DNA of 64,000 bases from RH-AL1 sp965198485 (GTDB lineage Bacteria; Pseudomonadota; Alphaproteobacteria; Rhizobiales; Beijerinckiaceae). Position numbers and translations under genes: made by a program. Shown one piece after another: positions 45,555-53,719 of this stretch. Positions within the stretch are counted from its first letter, which is position 1; the number at the start of each line of letters is the position of its first letter. Location of the stretch: NCBI GenBank assembly GCA_965198485.1, contig CBDAPQ010000005.1, positions 1,612,001-1,676,000 of the forward strand, in the 5' to 3' direction. The notes beneath the pieces were generated by a model, which saw nothing but the letters and a program-made list of their open reading frames with translations, did no database searches and was not told the origin of the DNA.

Positions 45555-46390
45555 CGGTCGCCCTCACCGGCGCCTCGGGCTACGTCGGCTCGATCATCGC
45601 CACCGGGCTTCCCCCGGACCGAAACCTCGTCCGCCTCGAGCGCCGGCCGTCGCGCGCGGGCGACATCCCATGGAGCCTCGAAGCCCGGGACGCGGCGCTC
45701 GCGGATCGCTTGGCGCACGACAATGTCACCGACCTGATCCATGCCGCCTGGGACATGAAGCAGAGCTCGGCGGATGCCGTCGAGCGCGTGTGCGTCGAGG
45801 GCTCGCTCGCGTTGCTGCATGCGGCGCGCGCGGCCGGAGTCCGGCGCTTCGTCTTCATCTCGACGATCAGCGCGTTCGACGAGGCGCGCTCGGTCTACGG
45901 CCGCGCCAAGCGGAAGGTCGAACGCGCCGTCCTGAACGATGGCGGGATCGTCCTGCGGCTCGGCCTCGTGCACGGGCGCGTCGGGGATGCGGCCGAGGGT
46001 GGCATGCTCGGCAAGCTTCGCCACACCGTCACGACCTCGCGCTTCGTACCGATGATCGGCGGCGGCGCCGCGAAACAATATTGCCTCGACGCGGCCAGGC
46101 TGCGCACGACGATCTGGCGTGGTCTTGCCGGCGAGTTGGACGATCTCCGCAAGCCCGTGACGCTCGCCGATGAAGTCCCTTCGTCTCTCCGCGCGCTCGT
46201 TCTCCGGATCGCGGCAGAGGAACAGCGCCGCCCCGTCCTGGTCCCGGTGCCCTGGCGCCCTGTCCATGCCGTTCTGGCCTGCCTGGAGACGATCGGCATC
46301 GAACCGCCACTGCGCAGCGACAGCGTCGTCAGCCTGGTCTTCGCCGACGAGGCACCCGATTTCAGCGAGACTCGCAGGCTCCGTCTCTGA
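45551..46390 (+). CDS. NAD-dependent epimerase/dehydratase-type (extended SDR-like) reductase
   Basis: A 279-residue Rossmann protein. Opens with VALTGASGYVGSII (NAD-binding GxxGxxG), has a strand FVFISTIS and YGRAK, matching the YxxxK catalytic pair, and a C-terminal substrate-binding part that is shorter than in UDP-sugar epimerases. GTG start overlaps the GMC stop (GTGA). Last gene of the four-gene operon; it may reduce what the GMC enzyme oxidises, giving net epimerisation, or make a modified sugar. That scheme is inference. Confidence 0.82.
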   Translation: MTVALTGASGYVGSIIATGLPPDRNLVRLERRPSRAGDIPWSLEARDAALADRLAHDNVTDLIHAAWDMKQSSADAVERVCVEGSLALLHAARAAGVRRFVFISTISAFDEARSVYGRAKRKVERAVLNDGGIVLRLGLVHGRVGDAAEGGMLGKLRHTVTTSRFVPMIGGGAAKQYCLDAARLRTTIWRGLAGELDDLRKPVTLADEVPSSLRALVLRIAAEEQRRPVLVPVPWRPVHAVLACLETIGIEPPLRSDSVVSLVFADEAPDFSETRRLRL

Positions 46391-46581
46391 CGGGCACGTG
46401 CCGGACGCCGTCAACCTGGGAGGTCGCGTTCTCCTCGCCCCCAGGGCCACGCAACGCGCTCTCGGCCTGGCCGATCTCGGCGAGCACGCGACCCAGAGCG
46501 CCTTGCCGTGGGTTGTTAACGTTTCGTCACAGAGGCGCACTACGGAAAGCCCAGAGTCCCTGATCCACATTGGAGTTCCGC
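46391..46581. other. Intergenic region upstream of the Hint-domain gene
   Basis: 191 bases with the sequence TTAACG at 46515-46520 and CGTTTCGTCAC after it. A single CtrA half-site at most. A promoter for the Hint gene is likely here because the preceding operon ends at 46390. No gene seen. Confidence 0.35.
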
Positions 46582-48852
46582 TTGGCCAACCCGTTCACCC
46601 CCGGCGATCTCGTCGTCAGCGTCTACGGCGACGGCGACGGCAGCGGCACCTATACCGACAACCAGGCCGGCCCGATCGTCCTCCAGGATTATTCCACGTC
46701 GGGCGTGGCCGGCGGCTCCCTCGTCCTGCCGCAGACTACGACGGTCGTGAACGGCGTCACCGAGAACGCGATCTCCGGCGAGTACGGCTCGTCCTCCGAG
46801 GGCACGCTGCAGTTGTCGGCCGACGGCCAGTCGCTGACCATCGCCGGCTACGGCGTGAACGCCAAGACCTACAACGCGGCGGAAGCCGCCAGCGGCTCCA
46901 ACGCCTATGGCAACGCCGCGCTTGCGCAGTCGACCAGCCTCACCAGCCAGACCACCTACACGCCGGTGGCCCGCGTGATCGCCGACGTCAACGCCAACGG
47001 CACGGTCGACACCTCGACGGCGCTGTTCAACGTCTTCAACACCAACAACCCGCGCAGTGTGGCCACCGTGAACGGCACGTCGTTCTACGTCGCCGGGCAG
47101 GGGGTCAAGGGTGACACCACCCAGGGCGTCTTCCTGGCGCAGGACGGCGCGTCGGGCGCCACCGCCATCAACACCAGCGACGACGCGCGCATCGCCGAAC
47201 TCTCCAACGGCCAACTCTACGTCTCGCAGGACAGCAAGCAGCCTTCCACCGGCGGCACGTCCAACATCTCCACCGTCGGCACGGGGCAGCCGACGGGGAA
47301 CGCGACCGAAGCCGCGCTTCCCGGCATCAGCCAGTCGGTGGCGCTGAACGGGACCAACGGCAACAACGTCAACGCCTCGACGGGCACGGTCAACATCAGC
47401 CCGGAGAACTTCTACTTCGCCAATTCCACGACCCTCTATGTCGCCGACGGCGGCGCGCCCAAGCAGGGTGGCGCGGGCGATGGCGGCCTGCAGAAGTGGA
47501 GCCTGGTCAACAACACCTGGAAGCTCGACTACACGCTGTCGTCCGGCCTCGCCCTGCAGCAGGCCAACGCCAACGCCACCGCCGCGACGGCGTCCTATTC
47601 GACCGGGCTGATCGGCCTCACCGGCCAGGTCAACGCCAACGGCACGGTGTCGCTCTACGCCACCACCGAGCCCGACTTCGACACCAATTCGACCTCTCTC
47701 GTCGGCATCACCGACACGCTCGCCAACACCACGGCGGCCCAGAGCAGCGGCGAGAGTTTCAGCACGCTCGCCACCGCCGCGCCGGACACCGTGATCCGCG
47801 GCGTGGCTTTCGCCCCCGTGTGCTTCGCCCAGCGCACCCGCATCCGCACCGCCCGCGGCGAGGTTGCGGTGGAGGCGCTCGCGGTCGGCGACATCGTGCT
47901 GACGGCGGCTGGCGACGAGCGGGCGATCCGCTGGCTCGGCCATCGCGAGGTAGAGTGTCGCCGCCATCCGCGGGCGACCGACGTGATGCCGGTCCGCATC
48001 GCCGCCCAAGCCTTCGGCGAGGGGCGGCCGGTGCGTGACCTCGTGCTGTCGCCGGGTCACTCGATCTGCGTCGACTTGCTGGGCGAGGTGCTCATCCCGG
48101 CCTCGGCGCTGATCAACGGCACGACCATCGTGCAGGAGCATATCGAGCGCATTACCTACTGGCACGTCGAGCTCGAAGGCGGCCACGAGATCGTGCTGGC
48201 CGAGAACATGCCGACGGAAAGCTACCTCGAGATGGGCAATCGCGGCTTCTTCGCTGAAGCGGAGGCCATCGCGCTGCACGCAAGCCCCGATGCCCGCGTC
48301 GCCACCCACGCCGACTTCTGCCGTCCCTTCCACCAGGATGGGCTGGTGGTGCAGTTCGTGCGCGAGCGCCTCGCCGCCCGTGCGCTGGTCCTGGGCTGGG
48401 CCCTCCAGCAGGTGCCGCTGGCCAATCTCCACCTGCTGGTCGATGGTCGACGCGTTGAGGCGCAGACGAGCGGATGGTCCGCCCGTTTTCTCGTTTCCGC
48501 CGGCTCCAAGGACGTGTGGCTCATGTCGGATACGAGCGTACCCGCCGAGGTCGGCTCAGGCGCGGATTCGCGCGCGCTCGGCGTCTGCGTCGGCAGCCTC
48601 GTCGCCGACGACGGCTTCGGAGCACCGGCCACGATGGCGGCCGACGACCCGCTGCTCAGCGTGGGCTTCCATGACATCGAGGAAGGCCCGCAGCGCTGGA
48701 CTTGCGGCCGCGCTCGCCTTCCCTCGATTCTGTGGGATGGCTGCCGCGGCAGCTTCTTCCTGCGGGTGGACCTGACACGGCCGGCTTTGCCAAGGTGGGT
48801 CGCCCCGTCTGTCGCTCGGCGCGACGAAGGCACGCTCAGGCTTGCCGGCTGA
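46582..48852 (+). CDS. Hint (Hedgehog/intein) domain-containing protein
   Basis: A 756-residue protein. The N-terminal two thirds is low in charged residues and rich in Asn, Thr, Gly and Ser, with repeats of VNANGTV and a beta-propeller- or solenoid-like pattern. It begins ANPFTPGDLVVSVYGDGDGSGTYTDNQ, which is characteristic of a family in Rhodospirillales and Rhizobiales. A Hint domain starts at C414 (CFAQRTRIRTARGEVAVEAL) and has block B SPGHS (H493), with a C-terminal ENMPTESYLEMGNRG rather than the intein HNC end. The Cys may act in autocatalytic cleavage or attachment. I prefer the TTG at 46582, since GGAG (46572-46575) lies 6 bases upstream; the frame also opens at TTG 46570. No signal peptide. 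Confidence 0.85.
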   Translation: MANPFTPGDLVVSVYGDGDGSGTYTDNQAGPIVLQDYSTSGVAGGSLVLPQTTTVVNGVTENAISGEYGSSSEGTLQLSADGQSLTIAGYGVNAKTYNAAEAASGSNAYGNAALAQSTSLTSQTTYTPVARVIADVNANGTVDTSTALFNVFNTNNPRSVATVNGTSFYVAGQGVKGDTTQGVFLAQDGASGATAINTSDDARIAELSNGQLYVSQDSKQPSTGGTSNISTVGTGQPTGNATEAALPGISQSVALNGTNGNNVNASTGTVNISPENFYFANSTTLYVADGGAPKQGGAGDGGLQKWSLVNNTWKLDYTLSSGLALQQANANATAATASYSTGLIGLTGQVNANGTVSLYATTEPDFDTNSTSLVGITDTLANTTAAQSSGESFSTLATAAPDTVIRGVAFAPVCFAQRTRIRTARGEVAVEALAVGDIVLTAAGDERAIRWLGHREVECRRHPRATDVMPVRIAAQAFGEGRPVRDLVLSPGHSICVDLLGEVLIPASALINGTTIVQEHIERITYWHVELEGGHEIVLAENMPTESYLEMGNRGFFAEAEAIALHASPDARVATHADFCRPFHQDGLVVQFVRERLAARALVLGWALQQVPLANLHLLVDGRRVEAQTSGWSARFLVSAGSKDVWLMSDTSVPAEVGSGADSRALGVCVGSLVADDGFGAPATMAADDPLLSVGFHDIEEGPQRWTCGRARLPSILWDGCRGSFFLRVDLTRPALPRWVAPSVARRDEGTLRLAG

Positions 48853-49999
48853 TCTGCATTCCCTCGCCGCCGCGAACCCGCGGCGGCTGTTCTATTGGTG
48901 CCACACCACGTCGCGGCAGCCGTTCGAGACCGGCATCCAGCGCGTGACGCAGCGGCTCGGCCGCGCCTTGGGCGACCACGGCTTCGACATCGTGCCGGTG
49001 GGTCGCCACGAGGACAGCGGCCTCATCGAAATCATTGGACGAGGTGCCGCCGCCTTCGAAGCCGTCCTGGCGAGATCCGACAGTCGGCCGCTGCTCTTCA
49101 TCCCCGAGCTGACCGCGGACCTCGTCGCCCGGGGCGTCGATCCCGCCTGCATGGGCCGCGCCTACGGCATGCGGACCCTCACCCTCGTGCACGACCTCAT
49201 CCCGATGAAACTGCGCGAGCACTACACTGCGGACGCCTTGGCGATGTTCACGGCATATTACGAGAGCTTCGCCCGCACCGACGCGGTGCTGGCAACGACA
49301 CATGGTGTGGCGCAAGAGCTGCGCCGCTTCCTCGAAGACCGCGCGCTTCGCGTGCCGCCCATCACGATCGTGCCTCTTCCCGCGCAATTGGGTGACCGGG
49401 TCCGCGTGGTGGAGGTTGCACCGGTCCGTGGCGAGGGAGAGCCGCTGAAGCTCCTGACCCTGGTCTCGTGGGAGCGGCGCAAGAACCTGCTCCGGCTTTT
49501 GCGGGCGCTGGCGCGGGCGCAAGACGACGTCGCGATCGAGCTGACGCTCGTCGGCCGGCGCGGGCTCGACCTCGCCTACGACAGCGAGGTCGAGGCGCTG
49601 CTTGCCGCAGCCCGGCATGTCACCGTCACCGGGTCGCTGCCCGACGCCGCGCTCGTCCCACTGATCGCGGCGAGCCACGCCACGATCTATCCTTCCTCGG
49701 AGGAAGGCTTCGGATTGCCCATTGGCGAAAGCCTCTGGCTCGGGCGCCCCTGCGTCTGTCACGACGCCTCCTCCCTAGCGGAGATCGCACCTGGCGGGGG
49801 AACGCTCATGATCGACATGCTTGACGAAGAGGCGATCGTTCACGCCCTGGTCTCGATGGCCCGGCAACCCATGCTGCTGACGCGTCTCGCCGAGGAAGCG
49901 ATCCGCAGACCGCTCGCGTCGTGGCAGGACTATGCAAGGCTCGTAGCCGCCTCGTTGGACCGGCTCGGCTTGGGTGTCGAAGCAGGGTCTTCCTCCTGA
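48842..49999 (+). CDS. Glycosyltransferase family 4 (GT-B)
   Basis: A 385-residue GT-B enzyme. The N-terminal domain opens RRLFYWCHTTSRQPFETGIQRVTQRLG, a pattern seen in transferases beside Hint-domain genes. The C-terminal part has LLTLVSWERRKNLLRLLRAL and the donor-site EEGFGLPIGESL, with nucleotide-sugar contacts from the two Glu. The TTG start overlaps the last 11 bases of the Hint gene, so translation is coupled. The acceptor may be the Hint protein or its surface glycan; this is inference from position. Confidence 0.85.
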   Translation: MPADLHSLAAANPRRLFYWCHTTSRQPFETGIQRVTQRLGRALGDHGFDIVPVGRHEDSGLIEIIGRGAAAFEAVLARSDSRPLLFIPELTADLVARGVDPACMGRAYGMRTLTLVHDLIPMKLREHYTADALAMFTAYYESFARTDAVLATTHGVAQELRRFLEDRALRVPPITIVPLPAQLGDRVRVVEVAPVRGEGEPLKLLTLVSWERRKNLLRLLRALARAQDDVAIELTLVGRRGLDLAYDSEVEALLAAARHVTVTGSLPDAALVPLIAASHATIYPSSEEGFGLPIGESLWLGRPCVCHDASSLAEIAPGGGTLMIDMLDEEAIVHALVSMARQPMLLTRLAEEAIRRPLASWQDYARLVAASLDRLGLGVEAGSSS

Positions 50000-50358
50000 A
50001 AGCGCTGCGTTCACGCGCACCAAGCCCCCTTTCCAAAAAGGCCGGATGGTTCGCCGTGCACGGACGAGCGGGGCATCTCCTTCTCCCGGCGGACGATTGC
50101 TTCATGTCGGCGAACGACCCCCGAGATCCGGGCCTTGTCGCGGTACGCGCCGATGGCACGGTTTTGTGTCGTGGTGCCCTGACACCGGCCCGGGCAATTG
50201 TCGCCGTACCCTGACTTTGGCAGGGTCACATGTCAGGGCCAACGGCGAGCCGTGTCGGCGTTCCGCCTGCGATGACAGGGGTTTACGCGGTTCACTCTCC
50301 CAGGTCTATCACTATACGGAGATGCGGCAACGAACAAGGCCGTCGCCGAGGGGGCGGG
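50000..50358. other. Convergent intergenic region with inverted repeats
   Basis: 359 bases between two converging genes. Contains GCCCTGACA (50176-50184) and its complement TGTCAGGGC (50231-50239), and within it a stem-loop ACCCTG/CAGGGT (50208-50213 and 50221-50226). These likely end transcription of both genes or form a small RNA. No U-run follows. Short frames are present but unlike any family. Confidence 0.5.
50176..50239. repeat. Nested inverted repeat of the CCCTGAC/GTCAGGG motif
   Basis: Outer arms GCCCTGACA and TGTCAGGGC (9 bp, perfect, 46 bases apart) enclose inner arms ACCCTG and CAGGGT (6 bp, 7-base loop). Each arm carries the same CCCTG core. The CCCTG/CAGGG core also appears in the palindrome at 40920-40932. 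Position between converging genes suits a bidirectional terminator. Confidence 0.5.
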
Positions 50359-51315
50359 CTAAAGCTTGCGCAGGGCGACGTCCTCGATCCGGTGGTTCTC
50401 CCCCTTGGTCAGCACGAGGCTGGCGCGGGCCCGGGTGGGCAGCACGTTCTCGTGGAGGTTGGCGAGGTTGATGTCGTGCCAGATCTGTCGGGCGCGGGCC
50501 TCGGCGGCGGCATCGTCGAGGTCGGCATATTTGCGGAAATAGGAGCGCGGATCGCGGAACGAGGTCTGGCGCAGCCGCATGAAACGTTCGACATACCAGC
50601 GCTCGAGGTCGTCCTCCGCCGCGTCGAGGTAGATCGAGAAGTCGAAATAGTCCGAGACGAAGGCCACCGGCCGTGTCTCGCGCGAGCGGCGGCCGGGCAG
50701 CAGGACGTTCAGCCCCTCGACGATGAGGATGTCGGGCCGGTCCACGGTGACGCTCTCGCCGTCCACGATGTCGTAGGTAAGGTGAGAGTAGACCGGCGCC
50801 GCGACGTCGTGGCGGCCGGCCTTCACGTCGGAGATGAAGCGCAGCAGCGCGGCGCCGTCGTAGCTCTCGGGGAAGCCCTTCTTGCCCATCAGCCCCTCGC
50901 TCTCCAGCACCGCGTTGGGCAGCAGGAAGCCGTCGGTGGTGACGAGCTCGACCCGCGGGGTGTTGGGCCAGCGCGCCAGCAGCGCCTGCATGACGCGGCA
51001 GAAGGTCGACTTGCCCGCCGCCACCGAGCCGGCGACGCCGATGATGTAGGGCACCTTGCCGTTGTCGGCGCCGAGGAAACGCTGAGTCGCCTTGAACAGC
51101 CCCTGGGTGGCGGCGACGTAGAGCGCCAGCAACCGCGACAGCGGCAGGTAGATCGCGATGACCTCCTCAAGTGTGATGGGCTCGTTGATCGACTGGAGCC
51201 GGGTCAGGTCCTCCAGCGTGAGGGTCAGCGGTGTGTCGGCGCGCAGCTCCGCCCATTGTGCGCGGGTGAAGCGATGGTAGGGCGAGAAGGAGAGGGCGGC
51301 GCGCTCGTCCATCAA
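50359..51315 (-). CDS. coaA: Type I pantothenate kinase
   Basis: A 318-residue enzyme catalysing the first step of coenzyme A synthesis. P-loop GVAGSVAAGKSTF, a strand VTTDGFLLPN, GLMGKKGFPESYD and YSHLTYDIV are the family signatures; the C-terminal TKGENHRIEDVALRKL is also conserved. It follows hisE on the same strand after 118 bases, the usual Rhizobiales order hisF-hisE-coaA. Met 2 is an alternative start. Confidence 0.96.
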   Translation of the reverse strand: MMDERAALSFSPYHRFTRAQWAELRADTPLTLTLEDLTRLQSINEPITLEEVIAIYLPLSRLLALYVAATQGLFKATQRFLGADNGKVPYIIGVAGSVAAGKSTFCRVMQALLARWPNTPRVELVTTDGFLLPNAVLESEGLMGKKGFPESYDGAALLRFISDVKAGRHDVAAPVYSHLTYDIVDGESVTVDRPDILIVEGLNVLLPGRRSRETRPVAFVSDYFDFSIYLDAAEDDLERWYVERFMRLRQTSFRDPRSYFRKYADLDDAAAEARARQIWHDINLANLHENVLPTRARASLVLTKGENHRIEDVALRKL

Positions 51316-51433
51316 GGGCGCGGCGCGGACGGTGTCTGAGCGGCCATCGGCGCGTTCCTCGGCTGGACCTTAGGTCGGCGAAGCCGTAGCCGATGTCAAG
51401 AATGCCGCTCATCCCGACCACGGGGCGGGCGCG

Positions 51434-51751
51434 TCAGGGCCGCGCCGCCTTCTCCTCGTGGCCGGAACGCGCGGTCCGGCGCTCGAGCTCGCCGAGCACG
51501 TCGGCGAGCGGCACGCCGAGGCTCTCGAGCAGCACGAGCAGGTGGTAGAGCACGTCGGCGCTCTCGCCGACGACAGGCCCCAGCTCGCCCTCGGCCGCGG
51601 CGATGCAGAGCTCTACCGCCTCTTCGCCGAACTTCTTGGCGACCCGCGCCGGACCCTTGTCGAGCAGTGACTTGGTGTAAGAGGCCCGGGCGTCGCCACC
51701 GCTGCGCTCGCGGACGACCGCGGCCAGCGTCTCCAGGGTGAAGGCGCTCAC
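51434..51751 (-). CDS. hisE: Phosphoribosyl-ATP pyrophosphatase
   Basis: A 105-residue all-helical enzyme, second step of histidine synthesis. KSLLDKGPARVAKKFGEEAVE and ESADVLYHLLVLL, with metal-binding Glu residues, are the MazG-like signature. Starts at a GTG overlapping the hisF stop by 4 bases (GTGA), so it is translationally coupled. C-terminal extension of roughly 15 residues is rich in Arg and Glu. Confidence 0.93.
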   Translation of the reverse strand: MSAFTLETLAAVVRERSGGDARASYTKSLLDKGPARVAKKFGEEAVELCIAAAEGELGPVVGESADVLYHLLVLLESLGVPLADVLGELERRTARSGHEEKAARP

Positions 51752-52584
51752 GCCGCCGCTCCCGCCGACGCGTCGTTGTCGGCCCCTTGGCCGCTCCCCC
51801 GGCCGGACACGTGGCTGCCGAGCCCGTCGAGCCGCACGGCGAGGCCCGCCGCCGCCATCGCCCGCTTGGCCTCGGCAATCGTGTGCTCGCCGAAATGGAA
51901 GATCGAGGCGGCAAGCACGGCGGCGGCGCCGCCGTCGCGGACGCCCTCGACGAGGTGCTCGAGCGAGCCCACCCCGCCGGAGGCGACCACCGGGACTTCC
52001 ACCGCGTCGGACACGGCGCGGGTCAGCGCGAGGTCGAAGCCGCTCCTGGTGCCGTCGCGGTCCATGGAGGTCAGCAGGATTTCGCCGGCGCCGATCCCGA
52101 CCACCTCCCGGGCGTAGGCCACCGCGTCGAGACCGGTGGGCCGGCGCCCGCCATGTGTGAAGATCTCCCACCGCCCCGGTGCCACGGCCTTGGCGTCGAT
52201 CGCCACCACGATGCACTGGTTGCCGAACTTCTCCGCCGCGCGACGCACGAAGTCGCGATCATGGACGGCCGCCGTCATGATCGAGACCTTGTCGGCGCCG
52301 GCGAGCAGCAAGGCGCGGATGTCGGCCTCGCTACGCACGCCGCCGCCCACCGTCAGCGGAATGAAACAGGCTTCCGCCGTGCGCCGCACCACGTCGAGCA
52401 GGATCCCGCGCGCCTCGTGGCTGGCGGTGATGTCGAGGAAACAGAGTTCATCGGCACCGGCAGCGTCGTAGGCCACGGCCGCCTCGACCGGATCGCCGGC
52501 GTCGCGCAGGTCGACGAAATTGACCCCCTTGACGACGCGGCCGTCCTTGACGTCCAGGCAGGGGATGACGCGCGCCTTGAGCAT
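51748..52584 (-). CDS. hisF: Imidazole glycerol phosphate synthase subunit HisF
   Basis: A 278-residue TIM-barrel cyclase subunit that, with HisH, makes imidazole glycerol phosphate. Signatures: RVIPCLDVKDGRVVKG with the catalytic Asp, FLDITASHEARG, LTVGGGVRSEADIR, VVAIDAKAV, ILLTSMDRDGT with the second catalytic Asp, and VVASGGVGSLEHL. The ATG at 52584 gives the family N-terminus. The last 25 residues (a Ser/Gly-rich tail) exceed the usual length. Its usual upstream partners hisB, hisH and hisA are not present in the window. Confidence 0.96.
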   Translation of the reverse strand: MLKARVIPCLDVKDGRVVKGVNFVDLRDAGDPVEAAVAYDAAGADELCFLDITASHEARGILLDVVRRTAEACFIPLTVGGGVRSEADIRALLLAGADKVSIMTAAVHDRDFVRRAAEKFGNQCIVVAIDAKAVAPGRWEIFTHGGRRPTGLDAVAYAREVVGIGAGEILLTSMDRDGTRSGFDLALTRAVSDAVEVPVVASGGVGSLEHLVEGVRDGGAAAVLAASIFHFGEHTIAEAKRAMAAAGLAVRLDGLGSHVSGRGSGQGADNDASAGAAA

Positions 52585-52680
52585 GGCGAAGGTCATCATC
52601 CTTCGCGCCCGCGAGATCAAGGCCTCACGCGACATCGATCCAGGTCGGTCTCTCCGCGGCCGTGGCCTCTTCGACCAATC

Positions 52681-53481
52681 CTACTCCGCCGCGACAGCCA
52701 GACGCTGGTCGTAGTAGGTCTCGACTTCTGCGGCCGCGGCGCCGAAAAGGGCGATGCCGTGCAACACCAAATCTTCGATCCGCTTGGAGGAGCCGGAGTC
52801 GTCGTAAGCCCTTGCGAAATCCATCACGATCTCCTCGTGCGAAGGTTCGCCGTCATGGGGCAACGTGTGCACCTCCATCCAGATCGCGCGACGCCGTTCG
52901 AAAAGGTTCGTGTAGCCGGGCGAGGCCGCCAGCATCGCGCCAAGGGCCTCGGCGATGAACTCCGTCGAGGCGAGCGCTCCCGCGAAGAATTCGACCAGGT
53001 CTCCGGTCGTTGTACTATCGATCAGGCGCTGCACCAGCGGGAGCGCGGGTTCCGATTGAAGCACGTTGAAGCTGATGCCGAGGTTGCGCGCATCGGCTTC
53101 CCAATGCTTGGAATGCCTAAACTCGTCCTTTTGCATCTCCATGAGGTTCGAGCGGGCCTCCTCGAAGATGCCGACAATCTCGCTGTCCTGGAGATTCTTG
53201 ATGGTCCTGGCAGACCCGGCCAGGGTCTCCCTGGCTTTGCTGCGGCCGAACTTTGCATAGAGTGGTTCACGAGGAAGGTTCGCCGAGTTCGCGCGGCGAT
53301 CGATGGCCTTCTCGAAATCCCGCGTGAACGGCCAAAAGCCTCTGCTGAGCGCCACCGCCGCTGCACGATCGCCATCGCGAGCGCGGCATATAAGTGAACT
53401 ACTTGAGATGGTTTCGTAGGCGACGTTTTCGAGGCGAGTCATATCGAAGTATGCTTGATTGTCGAAGTAAAAAAGAGACAT
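52681..53481 (-). CDS. Unrecognised all-helical protein, possibly of the heme-oxygenase-like fold
   Basis: A 266-residue soluble protein of unknown family. It reads as nearly all helix. FWPFTRDFEKAI (49-60), a helix with E120, H123 and H126 (MQKDEFRHSKHW), a second with E174 and E178, and a third segment with H205, H209, H215 and D221 (HTLPHDGEPSHEEI) resemble the carboxylate/His arrangement of TenA-like or heme-oxygenase-like diiron enzymes. That is inference from residue spacing only. The ATG at 53481 has GGGGG about 7 bases upstream and a perfect CtrA box behind that. It is 96 bases upstream of hisF on the same strand, where his genes are expected. Confidence 0.72.
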   Translation of the reverse strand: MSLFYFDNQAYFDMTRLENVAYETISSSSLICRARDGDRAAAVALSRGFWPFTRDFEKAIDRRANSANLPREPLYAKFGRSKARETLAGSARTIKNLQDSEIVGIFEEARSNLMEMQKDEFRHSKHWEADARNLGISFNVLQSEPALPLVQRLIDSTTTGDLVEFFAGALASTEFIAEALGAMLAASPGYTNLFERRRAIWMEVHTLPHDGEPSHEEIVMDFARAYDDSGSSKRIEDLVLHGIALFGAAAAEVETYYDQRLAVAAE

Positions 53482-53502
53482 CGACTAACCCCCGTTTTGC
53501 CG

Positions 53503-53518
53503 TTAAAAGACTATTAAC
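53503..53518 (-). promoter_or_regulatory. Perfect CtrA box upstream of the unknown all-helical gene
   Basis: TTAA (53503-53506), seven bases, TTAAC (53514-53518). It matches TTAA-N7-TTAAC exactly and, since the flanking base at 53502 is G, also on the opposite strand. It is centred about 30 bases upstream of the ATG at 53481, close enough to overlap a core promoter. This is the best regulatory match in the window. Confidence 0.6.
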
Positions 53519-53719
53519 CAGGAACCTAAAGCTGGCAAGGGGGCGACGGCGAAATCTCATCATTTTGTCTAAGAGTCTCTCCATCCTCTTGCAACCTTGG
53601 TTAACCGTGGTCGCGCGTCGCCTCGCGCGCGAATCATATCGTCCAAACGATCGACTGGAGTGCGGTAGGCAGATCGAAGAACGGCCGGGCTCAAACGCCG
53701 TTCGGCCATCGTCAGGGAG

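Noticed and set aside
46540..48432. 630-codon minus-strand frame opposite the Hint protein
   Set aside because: Reverse shadow; the Hint frame has a ribosome site, a known opening and Hint motifs.
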